The position numbers were made by a program, and so were the translations under genes. The notes under the pieces are model-generated. The model had not been told where the DNA came from and ran no database searches. It saw nothing but the letters and a program-made list of their open reading frames with translations. Shown piece after piece: positions 1-10,430 of a stretch of 64,000 nt of DNA; position 1 is the first letter of the stretch, and every line of letters starts with the position of its first letter. Where the stretch lies: the NCBI GenBank assembly GCA_024336345.1, contig JANFOG010000013.1:558001-622000 (forward strand), given 5' to 3'. This stretch comes from Mariannaea sp. PMI_226. Its lineage: Eukaryota > Ascomycota > Sordariomycetes > Hypocreales > Nectriaceae.

Positions 1-824
1 CTGGCAAAGAAGCTACGTCTTCTTGTTGACCTATAAGGACTGCTAATAGAATGGAGCTCAGAATTTGATCAGTCCACTAAGGGAAATACGACCATCAGTA
101 GAGGGCACAATAATGCCTGAAGATACTCAGCCCTTTGCCAATACAAAAAGTGCACCCAGAGCGAAGACACTGACCATGTGTAGGTAAATGGCACTGCCTA
201 GAATACTCTTCGTCGTCTAAGTCCGAAAAGGATAAGGACCCAGGCGCAAATCTTCCCTTTTTGTCAAAATCGAGCATGCCTCTGATTTGGTTGGTGTTCC
301 AAATCCTGTGGGTGTGACTGTGTCACGCCATCGCTCAATTCAGCCTCTCTTCCTAGACTGCTCAAAGAAGACTCTTCACAGTGTCCCGAAAAGTTTTACA
401 GGAATTATATTCTACTAAGGTACTGTACAACCAGATATGTGGTGGTAGTTACATCGTCAAATCGAGATGTAACAGTTCACAAACAACAGCCAGTGCGAGG
501 GTACAGTATTACAAAAGAGAGCTAGCGCGAAAAAGAAGTCAGCGCTAAAAGCCGGCTGAATCTCTCCTTTCCTAATTTGGAGCCCTTTGAAAGGGCTCCG
601 AATTGGGTATGGTGTTGTAAGAGTGCACATCAACATAGGATAATGAAAGCTATATAAAGATTCAATACCCTTCTCAAGAGCATCAGGGAATTACCCTAGG
701 TTCTCACCTTCTTTCCAATACATTTTGTTTTTTTGCGTCTCAGCGTAGGAAAATTGACGACTTCTATAACTATTTTCTTGTATTTCCATACACAAGACAA
801 ACAGCAACTCTCCGTCCTTATCCC
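1..824. other. Left-edge stretch without a confident gene
   Basis: No gene can be supported here. One short minus-strand ORF (277 down to 95, 60 codons, Asp-rich first half and five Cys near its end, with a CTFC pair) has a plausible ATG but no recognisable family and no convincing splice signals. The rest is non-coding sequence of mixed composition and includes the 5' region of the small gene that starts at 825. Confidence 0.4.
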
Positions 825-1148
825 ATGCCCATTATGGAGCTTCCCTCAACTCAGACGAAGCTGACACCCACCACGGGTGCACATATTAAGTACGCTCCTT
901 TCTGTTTTTCATTTGATCGAAATATAAAGTTTCTAATTTTTTCGTTCTCTTAATTCCATAGAGTCCACGTATACGGTCTAATGTTCGAGCGATACATACA
1001 AGATACTTCCCCCTACCAGGACCGCTTAGTCCACCTTGCCATATGTATTGGCGACTCATCAACCACGACGAACCCTCCAGATAAAGCCGCTTCCGACAAG
1101 ATCTCTAAGCCGAACATCCAAGTCGAAGATTTGAAATCAAAAATCTAA
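825..1148 (+). CDS. Small two-exon protein, family 1 copy 1
   Basis: Function unknown. Model: exon 825-889, intron 890-961 (72 bp, GTACGC...TAG), exon 962-1148, giving 83 residues; an in-frame ATG at 834 would give 80 and aligns better with the copy at 15073. The intron interrupts a Lys codon (AA|A). After that Lys come nine residues ending YGLMFE, then RY, then IQDTSPYQDRLVHLAICIGD and SST. The same pattern with identical spacing is seen in the genes at 3616-3307 and 15073-14802. The first six bases of the donor (GTACGC) are identical to the 15073 copy. No signal peptide or membrane segment is obvious; the C-terminus is Lys/Asp-rich and polar. I see the exon structure and likeness directly; that it is expressed is inference. 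I do not recognise a known domain. Confidence 0.62.
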
Positions 1149-1362
1149 ATAGATCTAACATGTATTCTGCGGAGGAGGGGTGGCCGGTCGCTGATTTTCT
1201 TGGGCGCTGCTGACGCAATACCATTTTTTTCCACAGCACAACTCCTGAAAAGTGATCGGGTCCCCTCCTAATGACCTGTTGAGGGGCCAATATATAATTA
1301 AATGGCCGTAGTTCATTCATGCGCATGGTTTTCGAGTTTCAATTGACCTTTTTCCGGGCGGC

Positions 1363-1738
1363 ATGCCATTCATGGGTCGTGGAGCCTACGATACAACTGG
1401 CGTCCCCAAGCCCCAACCCAATCACAACATGGGCCGTGGCGCATACGACACAACCGGTGCTGCAAAGCCTCCTCGAAAACCGACTTTCAGCCCGCACCAA
1501 AAATATTATGCGGTGAGTAAACAGAGGAATCTCAACTCAGAAGACTAGTGATAGGGAATAAATAAGCTAATATTTTCTTCTCTCTCAGCACACAGAAGAT
1601 GTTTCTTGCATGCCCCATGCAAAGGCGGGCTCGTCACTCAGGGAATATTCCGCCTCAACGCAGGCTGAGCCGTGTAAGCGACGCTGGATACCGTCGCTTC
1701 CGTCAGGTAATTGCAGCCTGGTTCAAGTCACGTCGTGA
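1363..1738 (+). CDS. Small protein with duplicated MGRGAYDTTG motif
   Basis: Function unknown. Exon 1363-1512, intron 1513-1588 (76 bp, GTGAGT...CTCTCAG, CTAAT branch-like site), exon 1589-1738; 99 residues. The first exon carries the decapeptide MGRGAYDTTG twice, 22 residues apart, each followed by a Pro/Lys-rich spacer, which is stronger coding evidence than length alone. The motif recalls short Gly-Arg-Gly repeats of fungal stress-related small proteins (DUF3602-like GRGGAGN repeats), but the match is loose. The second exon has three Cys and no visible domain, so the 3' half is less certain than the first. It lies 214 bp downstream of the family-1 gene at 825-1148 on the same strand. The start at 1363 was chosen because it immediately precedes the first repeat; an ATG at 1372 is also possible. 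Confidence 0.45.
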
Positions 1739-3306
1739 AAAATAAGAGGACAGATATCCAAAATGGGATGGATGGGTGTCGTGAGAGGATTCTAATGAGG
1801 ATGATGGCCAATCGAGCCCTTTGCGGAAAGTCCCAACAGGTCCAGAACTTCAGGCCGACATGTACACTTGCATAGGTATTTAAGTCCTCCGTACAGTGTT
1901 AGGCACGTATTGGTTGGTAAAGACGGCTCAGATTTCACGTTTCATGCGCGACTCCCCCTGCGTCGGGGAGCTTCCCCGAGACAGCTGTTCTCGTCAAATC
2001 TGTAGCTTGCCGGGGTATTCAATGGCTTGGAAAGAGGCAAAGATAGATGTAATAAACAATACACTTCGTAAAGTCACTGAAGACCTTCAGTCGACTACCA
2101 CTGCAGGGGTGGTGAAAGGGGGAGTGGCAAAGGACATAGTAGCACCTAGGAGTCTCTAAGCAGGCCAGATCCATACCATCACATCGTACTCTGCATAATT
2201 GTAACTTAATGTCTCCTCTACCTCTGTGAATAGTATTAAAGATACATTGCTAGAGAATAAAGAGCAAGTAGAGGAAAGAAGAGGTAGTTTGCTTCGGTGT
2301 AAGTGATCTGGGGCGCCATTAGGCAACTGTGGCATCACTTGAAACAACACAGTACTAAAAAATGACGTATTTCAAGTAGTAGGGGATGAAGATGTGCCAA
2401 AATACATGAAATTTAAGTCGCGCCACGGATAGCAAGCAGGTCTTTCAGGACCATCATAAGATCATGTTGGAGATAGGCAGAGGGCACACACTCATAATGG
2501 AGACGGCTACTTCATCTGTGGAGAAACACTCTTAGCCGGCTTTCATTTCCCCTTCAGCCACCTCAGATGGGACAGCTCTGGGTCTCTTGGGAGATCTTCA
2601 ACATGCTGAGGTAGACTTTACCACTCCCTTCGGCCGCCTTTGCAACGTAGGAGAGGAGAGAAGCCACGCCCTTCCTATCCTACACTTCTACTATTGATTC
2701 AGTAACGACGCATCTCCCCTCTGACATCGGCTGTAACTCTGGATTGCTTCTAATAGAGGTAGATAAATAGGTCTCGGTATCGTAGCCGACATAGTCTACT
2801 GAACCGCCAACACTTATCCTGCGTAAAAACCTCTCACTTCGGCGACAAGCTGATCTTGGGCACGCTAGCAAAGGTCGGTGCATCGTGATGTTGTGATACA
2901 CCAACTCGAGAAAACTTTTACTAAAGCGTTAAATTTAATAGATGAATGTCTGGCCACGCTTTTGGAAGACTATATTTTTCTATGTAGCCCCCCTTACAAT
3001 AACCGAGAAATGTATCGGCTTGAGCACCGTTGTTGGTGAAAGAAGATTTGCCATGGCTCTCATTGAAATGGACGAGGGAGTCTGAGGAGTTGGTACGCCA
3101 AATTGTATCAGGAACCTTAGTGTATAGAAAAAGGGTATCAGATCTACACATCTTAACATAGCATCATAAGAGCACAGGCAGCTCTAACTTGTAAAGTGTT
3201 ATGCTCGCAGTGATTGATCCGATGGGAATAGCCTCAAGATGTCTTGTGCAACATGACAGCAAGCCTAACCCCCCCTCCCCCCTTCCCTCGCCAATATACC
3301 ACATAT
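1739..3306. other. Non-coding stretch
   Basis: Only short unsupported ORFs on both strands; I see no domain, splice pattern or repeat that would justify a gene. A C-rich run lies near 3270-3288. Confidence 0.4.
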
Positions 3307-3616
3307 TTATTTTGGGAAAGCTTTATCGAACTGCTCAATATCTTCCGAGACTCTCTTGACTCGTTCCGGAAGTTTTGAGACGCTGGTGGAGGTGTCGGAT
3401 GTTGAAGACTCGACGATACCCAAGGACAGTCGCGCGAAACGAGCTTGGTAGTACTCGGGATTGTGTAAGTACCGCTCGAGAACCTCGGTTTTGGTTTGTT
3501 CTCTGTATTTTGAATGTATTAGAATACGTTGGTACGACGTGATTGAAGGAAAGAGAGAGTGTGTACTTGGTGTTGGCTGGGCATGACCCATCCTGGAGTG
3601 TAGCCGAAGAAGGCAT
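3307..3616 (-). CDS. Small two-exon protein, family 1 copy 2
   Basis: Function unknown. Minus strand: exon 3616-3567, intron 3566-3503 (64 bp, GTACAC...ATACAG), exon 3502-3307; 81 residues. The intron splits a Lys codon (AA|A), the same phase and place as in the genes at 825 and 15073. After the Lys come nine residues ending TEVLE, then RY, then LHNPEYYQARFARLSLGIVE and SST: 23 residues from RY to ST, as in the other two intact copies. The tail is rich in Ser, Glu and Lys and may be coiled. A longer open frame upstream (from about 3768) with a hydrophobic stretch reads in another frame and I take it as a shadow. The shared intron position and ungapped spacing are direct observations; homology is inferred from them. 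Confidence 0.58.
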
Positions 3617-4024
3617 TGTGATATAGACCAACGGAGTCGAAAGGAAAGAAGAATGTTGAAATAACGTATGCGTATGAGTCTAAGTAGTAGCTTGATAATG
3701 ACAAGAAGAATAAGGGTGGCTATCATAAGATACTCCATGTCCCGAGAAATCACTCTGGGCTCGGGCATATATAATTATTTATTCTGTCTCTTAACATTTC
3801 GTCGAAGTCTGCAAATGCAGTACCTATTATCCTTGTTCTGTCATGTGTGCTCTCGCAAAGCATTCATCAATTCATTTTGCCAGTGGGCGTGTTGGTGGTG
3901 GTGTGCGACCACCGACACACCCCCTCCCTCCCTTGTCCACCATCCACTTCGTTGCTGTTCCTCTCCGAATAACTACTGTGTAGCTGAATGTAAAAATCCC
4001 CGGGACTCGGCTTCTTTAGCTTTA

Positions 4025-4120
4025 CCCCCATCCCCTGTTTGTTGCACATGGCGTGTATAACACACACCCCCATCCCCTGTTTGTTGCACATGGCGTGTAT
4101 AACACACACCCCCATCCCCT
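4025..4120. repeat. 42-bp tandem repeat, about 2.3 copies
   Basis: The unit begins CCCCCATCCCCTGTTTGTTG and ends with TATAACACACA; consecutive units are offset by exactly 42 bp (matching positions 4030, 4072 and 4114) and the two full copies are essentially identical. As 42 is a multiple of three, the minus strand reads through it as a 14-residue repeat, but no gene is otherwise supported. Confidence 0.9.
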
Positions 4121-4280
4121 CAAACTGCCCCAGCCAGTCCATGCCCTGCTTTTACTGAATGCCAGTATTTGCTCCTGGAAGCTGAAGCACCCAAACCCGA
4201 TGTATTTTAGATGGTCCAATTTTGTAGATCGTCAGAATCGGTACTTGGTAATTAGTCGGCTCTAAGAATTACGCTCTGCA

Positions 4281-4313
4281 CCCCCCCCCCCCCCACCCCC
4301 CCCCCCCCCCCCC
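4281..4313. repeat. Homopolymer C run
   Basis: Thirty-three bases, all C except an A at 4295. It is followed about 100 bp downstream by a 12-base T run near 4409. A length polymorphism or an assembly error is likely here. Confidence 0.9.
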
Positions 4314-6118
4314 AACTGGGTTTTGTTCACGGCGAGAGGTACAGACATACGGAGGTAGAGAGTATCAGAGCGCTGATATCCTTGAAGAAGGAGTATTAGA
4401 CCGTTCATTTTTTTTTTTTTGTTTCGGAGCTGAACCCATACCATTTTTTACCAGGATTTGTTTTGGTCCTCTCCAGTCCGCGGTGCCAATAAATGTGTCT
4501 CACCGCAGTGTGTCCCCAGACCCCGCCAGCTGCGTGCGTGGCCGCCCACGAGGTTGGTGTACTCAAAGCGAACACCAGTTTACTTGGATTGAAGTCAACC
4601 CAGAGTCCCTCCACCAGTATTTTTCCTGGACGGATTGCAGATTCTTGATGGCCTGAGTGGTACAAGGAGAGACGTAAAATGAATGCACAGGTCTCCCCCA
4701 CCGACCAAGCTAACTCTCCCCCTTGGGACCCAATGAGGGAAAACAAACTCAAAGCTCGAGTCCAAACCCATTTTCCCGAGCGAAACCCACTTAATTGCAA
4801 TCTCTACTCCTTTTAGCAATGGATTTTCGGGAGCCAGGACCGTCCCGAACCCCATCATTGCCCCTTTCGAGGGGGAGTGGGAGTGTATCGAGTGCGGTAG
4901 CGGTAGTGGGAGCGGTAGTGGGGGGACAAACGGACGTAGGGTCTCGCAGCGCTCTAATCCTGCTCCACGTTGCTGTGGCGAGAGGCCTCTTCCTGGGGTG
5001 AAGGATGCACATAAGCTGGTTCCTGCACCGTTCCGCCCTCACTTCAAGCAAATGACGATTGGATGAATGGGAACTGGAGCCACAGTCATTGAAGCTCTGG
5101 GCTCGTTGTTAGGCCCGGATCGTTAGTCAGTGAAAATATGGAGGGGCGTTTTTTTTCTTGTGGCCGGGGGAGGACGACAGAGAAGATGGGGAAGTCTGAC
5201 AGGGGTAAATCCAAAGGGCTTACCGTACTGTGGTACGCCTCTCTGGCAAATGGAGTGGTGACGAAACCCGTCACCTTGCATGCTCCTTATTACAGAGCGA
5301 CATAGCCACAGCGCCCTGAAGCCCCAAATACAAACTATACTCGGTAGTATGTCGAGCTTTGGCGAGTAAGCGCAGGTCATCCCACATTGAAAAGGCACAG
5401 ACAGATGACTAACCCACGGGCTGTCCCTTCATGTTGAGGGGTGTGGCAATTCGAGGTTGATTCGTCGCAACTCGGCCGCCCAGTACTTCGGGTCCAGATC
5501 AAGAGATAGGCATAGTGAGATGACTGGGGATCGATGTCGAGAGCTATTGGCGAGCCGAGCCAAACGGCTCGGAGATGGTGAGGCAATGAACACCCTCCCC
5601 ATTGAGCATACGGATTCTGAACAGCCCTTGCAAAGTGTCAACGCCAGAATCTGGATGCTTCTGAGTCGCTGGCCATGCCTAAGTCCAGTGAACGCGTCAC
5701 CCTTGGCGCGCAGAGTAACTCGGAAGATTCACTTCTAAAGCGGTGAAGTTGAGGGAGGGTATCATCTAACAAGACCTGTTTCCCGGCGCTATTTTGCTCT
5801 CTCACTCTGACAAATTTCGACATGGCGTCGGCTTATGGGAGGATGCATGAATACAACGTAGAACCGGGATGCTCGGCCCTCCTTGTCTTAGGGTTGTTAT
5901 CTCGATGGTCGTACCTCGAGAGCGAGCGAGAGGTGGGTCCAAGGTAGGTCCGAGGTAGGTATCCAAGGGGTGAAAAATAAAAGAAAACATCGTCGGCATA
6001 TTCTTTCCGCCCATGATGTCCTACCATATCGTAAGTGGGTATGTATCTTGACTTGCAGATGTACAGTCTGCCAGCAACCCCCACAATCTCATCCTTGTCT
6101 TTCCGTCTGAACCTGATG

Positions 6119-6309
6119 ACCCTTCCACTCTTCCACTCTTCCACTCTTCTTCTCTTCCACTTTTCCATTTTTCCATTTTTCCATTTTCCATTCCTTTACT
6201 CTTCTACTCCCCTTTCACTCCCCCTCCCCCTCCCACCTCCCCTCCACTCCTCTCCACTCCCCTCCACTCCCCTTCCACACCCCTCCACACTCCCTCTCTC
6301 ACCTTTCCC
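6119..6309. repeat. 191-bp G-free polypyrimidine-rich tract
   Basis: The plus strand contains no G from 6119 to 6309 and is almost all C and T with isolated A. Inside it are degenerate short repeats: CCACTCTT three times, then TTCCATTT several times, then CCTCCACTCC several times. Such strand-asymmetric tracts can form triplex structures. No gene overlaps it convincingly. Confidence 0.85.
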
Positions 6310-9300
6310 GCTCGGTGGTGGGGGAGTATCGCCGGGCTGGAATCATGACGAGAGACCTGGTTCCGCCATTCTCTTGCTATCCCTCTAAGAACAGAACCGC
6401 CGTCTTTGTGAGAGGATCTGCGAGGATACCGCTCGGTTGGCTTGAGAATTGACCCTTGTCCGAAATCAAGCGACTCTTGTTCCATTTTTTTTTTTCTTGT
6501 ACTACCTATATAGGTGTAGTTCGGCCTCGTGCTTTTGGATTTCAACTTCAAATCGAGCCTGCCCCACGCCGTTACGCCCGTGTCAAGCAGCGCCACCCTC
6601 CAAGTTCTGACTTCTGTGTTGAAGTTTGATCTCTGCTTCTTGCCATTAGGACCTCGACTCTACACCCCCTTCAACTCCCTCAGCATGAAAATAGAGCACG
6701 CCCGCTGATGGACTGTCGCAAGGGCCTTCTCACTTAGTAGTAACTAGGTAGCTAGATTGAATTGTGTTAAACAGGCACCAATCTGGGTTGTGGTGTCTCT
6801 CGAATGGGAGATGCACACGCAGCTGCAAGTATAATGGAGGGGCATACGCCAAACCTCGAGATTCTGCAGAACGGGTCAGGTAGCACCAATCGCATTTCTT
6901 CAGCCTCAATTTGCTAATTTCTCCATCCGCAGGGCCACAGCGCTGAATACAGGGGACGAGCGTCTTCCACCTTGGAGCCTCTGATCTGGAGAGAAGAGAT
7001 TCTCCAGGTCTGACTTGGTGCTACAAACTTCGGCTGACACCCGCATGCCATTCTCCACCCCTGGTCATCCAACCTTGGCCCAGTCGTATTAGCTCAACAC
7101 GGCTGTATGTGCGCCTGCTCGCCTCGTTCTTGGGAGGATGTTTATGAGTCACACAATGGCAAAAAAATATACACATATTTCTTGTTCTGGTCTGCCAGCA
7201 AATCCGCGTTCTGTATCAGAAGACGCGACTCAGTAATTCGAGCGTGTCACCCCTGTCGGATCTCAGGGACCAGATTCCACTGACCTCCCGTCTTGTTTTT
7301 ACCATGTAAAACGAATAAAAAAGGAAGTGTGGGCCAGCCAGACGGGGCGGGTGTAGAGTGGCGGCGATTAGCGAAGTCGCAGCCGCAGCCCACCGACGAC
7401 AAGACTTATGGCAGGGGAGTATCAGTAGAATTGAATTCGCAAAACTCGTTATTGACCGCCGGAAGTGACCTACTTCGACAGTGTTTCTAGCTTTGGCGAG
7501 CACTGCCATTGTTAACTCATGAGAAGAAGATGGATTAGCGGATGCGTATTACTTGTATGGGCACGTCCGATCGAGTTTTGTATCATTTCCCATCCAGTAT
7601 GTAGAAAGCTTGCTCTCAAGCGCGCTTTGCAACTGGCTGACAGATGTTAGATCTTCCACGATGCAAAATTTTTGTCGTGGTGTCGTCGGTGTCTCTGGTG
7701 TCTCCGGTATGTCTAGTTCGCACCAGCACATTGGGGGGGATATCCATCCAGTGTGTTCTACCCACCATTCTCTTGTCTCAGCCGAGGGCACAAGCACGTT
7801 GCCTTGCGCCACAAATGTTGACAACTCAGCTTAGAGCCCAAGGTCGGGATCATACATGCGATACACGGAAAAACTACCTGTCAGCCGAGCTTGATGTTAC
7901 ACTGGGAAACCGGCGGCCCCCCGGGTGTTGGGCCGGGACAAACCAAGCGTGTCTGTGGATCTTCCACTGTTGCGTGTTCAGCGCATGTGTGTGGTCTAAC
8001 CCGTCGTCAGTCCGTCGCGGCTCTGTAGTACACACTTCGCCGTTCCACAATGGGATAATAGCTGCCAATGAAACTCCTGGCCTACGCTGACCTTGCCTTG
8101 AATTTCCTGGCTAGCCAACCTGTCCTGCTTGTTACCGGCTCATGGGCTCATGGCGTACTGTATTCGTTACGTTGCCTCTTTACGTCGTTAGGTACTGCTG
8201 AAATCCTTTGATGCTTTGCCGCATTACTGCGTTACGTTGCTAAGAATCTAAAGGGGACACGGCAGGCAAGCAGTACGAAAGAAAATCTTGACACGCTTAG
8301 AACCAAAGTTTTATGCTTGGGTCTCTTATTCATTATTCGCATAATTTGACTGTCATAAATTACCACATGGTAGAAAGAGCTGAGGGCCTTGCCTGACAGG
8401 GCTGGCGTTCCCGATTGCCCGCAGCTCTGTACCTCGCCGGGCGTTAGTAATGCATACAATACCCATCTGCCACCCGAATAAGACCCTCGGAACCATAATA
8501 TCAAGGGAGTGTTATGAAGCCACTTAATCGAAATATTAATACAATTACAACCTCACAGCTGTTAAATAAAACATTTAGAAATCATTCAGGATCCCTAGCG
8601 ATGTGGTCACTCCTTGCTTCCTTCACTTGAAATATTAATTTCGAATACTATTACGAATGAGATGAATAGTAAAATGTTGTTTGATGTATCGAGTGAAGAG
8701 ACTAGTTTATCAGGTTTGATCGGGAACCAGCTATTTGGATATTAAGGATGGTTACCTCTATCGTTACAGTGTCATACTACGTATCTACCTTACTTTGTTG
8801 CAAAGGAAACAACTAAGAAAGTGGTCATATGCGAAGAGAAGAGTCGTTTGCCTCTCTGCGATTGTTTCTGTGATTTACCGTATTCTGTGGCATCATGTTG
8901 CCCGTTTATCACGTCAATCGTGGGACTCCTCAAAGATATCGCCGTCCTCGGTTACCTCAACAGGCTCCTACTGCATCAGCCCTTCCTTGGTTTGTTATAT
9001 CGCCTGCTTTTTTTTTTCGAGCTGGGATGCGTCTAGTGATAAATACCAAGTCTGCCTGCGACGACTCTTGTCTTTTTTTTTTGCCCTGTCTATACATTGC
9101 CAGACTGCAAACACCAAAGATCCGAATGGTATGGGTTTTCTCATCTAGCTCATGTCTCCCTGGGCATGAAGGTTGTATGCGTTTTGTCGAGAAACTTTCG
9201 ATGCTCTTTCGGCAACGGACAGGGTTTTCACTCTTCGGTTGAGTTTATTCGCGTCTTGTCGTCTTCTCGCATGGGTGGTATACCTTTATCTCGCTACATA

Positions 9301-9663
9301 TAGTATGCGCCAATCAGTTCGACAAATGCGTGTGCATGCACATTGCATTCCGCGTAGACACACACTCCATTTTCGGCTTTGATTTCTGGTACACGGGTAG
9401 GAGGTTAGATGGTTGTAACTGCACAAATGCAAGGGTAACGGGGGATCAAAATACTCCCCGGAAGAGCAGGGGTATGATCATTTTAGGAGTCGGCAGCTCT
9501 GCTGGGACCCAAGTTGGTTTCGCAGCTCCCTAGTCTTGAACGGCGTCTTATGATGTCTTTCGTTGTCAATTCCTTTAGAGGTAAATATAGATCGTGGCTA
9601 GGGTGTGTATAATGACTGAAGCAGGGGTTGAGTTGCCTTTTGAATGCCTCGGGCCACAGCATC

Positions 9664-9948
9664 CTATCTCCTTCCGGAGCCTATCAAGAGCCTGTCAATG
9701 GCGAACTGAAAGCTAGTTAGATGGTTGTTCCTGATAGCAATAGGGGCAATACATGAAGCAATTTGATTCGACTCTCTTAGTCTTGATGTGTCGCTAGGAA
9801 TAAGTTGTGGTTTTAGTCCTGCAGAGCACAAGATCCTCTCACAAACGAGTGAAAGGAGGTGCCTCGACTCCAGTTCAATAATACCTGAGATATCCCTGAG
9901 TAGTTGAAATAATACGTTGCAAGTGGATTTCTCCATTTCTGATTTCAT
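9664..9948 (-). CDS. Possible small hypothetical protein (94 aa)
   Basis: Single open frame with a true ATG on the minus strand, 94 codons. The predicted product is a largely alpha-helical, amphipathic sequence with four Cys and no obvious signal peptide or membrane segment. No family is recognised. It lies 215 bp from the decayed family-1 copy at 10163-10430 on the same strand. ORF length alone is weak evidence; it may be chance or a relic. Confidence 0.25.
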   Translation of the reverse strand: MKSEMEKSTCNVLFQLLRDISGIIELESRHLLSLVCERILCSAGLKPQLIPSDTSRLRESNQIASCIAPIAIRNNHLTSFQFAIDRLLIGSGRR

Positions 9949-10162
9949 CCCCTATGTCTTTTGGTACATCTAGTGGATGACAGCACGGGGTAGTACGTTG
10001 TTTACCGCCAGTCTATCAGCAAGAACACAAACGTAGTAACTACCTAGGCAGCACGCACTCCATCCTATGATTGACGTTGTAGGACGTGAGAAATCCAAGT
10101 TTGGACCATTTAGAATGTATCAATTTCGTTCGGACCGTTGCGTCTGTATATACCGGCTCGAA

Positions 10163-10430
10163 TCATAACTTAGAGACTATATTGGGAGAGGATTTGTCAG
10201 GAGAGGTCGTGCGGTCGATGGCTCGATAATGCCCATTGCGAGTTTCGTCAAGTCGTAAGGCGTCTTGTATATATCTTTCGAACACGGGGCAATAGATTTG
10301 AGATCTCTGAATCAAGGAAGTCAGCATAGCAATCCTTCTATATTGCAAGCACACGAATGGAACGAGTCCTTCTTAGTCTGGCCTGTTTGTTGCTTGTTGC
10401 TCTGTTCGTTTGAGAAATGGAATGATATAT
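10163..10430 (-). pseudogene. Decayed family-1 copy (start codon lost)
   Basis: The presumed second exon (10304-10163) still reads, after the shared splice position, nine residues ending YCPVFE then RYIQDA, matching the genes at 825 and 15073 at the same spacing, and ends in TTSPDK...SPN like the 825 copy. The region corresponding to exon 1 keeps the sequence CTTGCACAnC seen just before the ATG of the 15073 copy, but here the next three bases (10430-10428) are ATA instead of ATG. No GT donor is found at the expected place, and the residues after RYIQDA have drifted. I call it a pseudogene; an unseen upstream exon with another start cannot be excluded. Confidence 0.5.

Larger units (their letters stand above)
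3617..9663. other. 6-kb gene-poor stretch with simple repeats
   Basis: No gene is supported over this length. Overlapping ORFs in several frames (4405-5640, 7216-8090, 8735-9303) lack recognisable domains and conflict with each other. What can be seen is low-complexity DNA: a 42-bp tandem repeat at 4025-4120, a C run at 4281-4313, a 191-bp stretch without G at 6119-6309, and short T runs near 9008 and 9073. Confidence 0.45.

Noticed and set aside
1700..1740. B-box-like GGTTCAAGTCA suggesting a tRNA
   Set aside because: No A box at a fitting distance and no cloverleaf; it lies in the second exon of the GRGAYDTTG gene.
3519..3768. Hydrophobic N-terminal frame joined to the 3307 gene
   Set aside because: It is in another frame than the family-1 exon 1; the two-exon model explains the conserved junction better.
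4405..5640. Cluster of overlapping 60-130-codon ORFs
   Set aside because: They overlap in up to four frames, have low-complexity ends and no splice logic; probably chance in GC-richer DNA.
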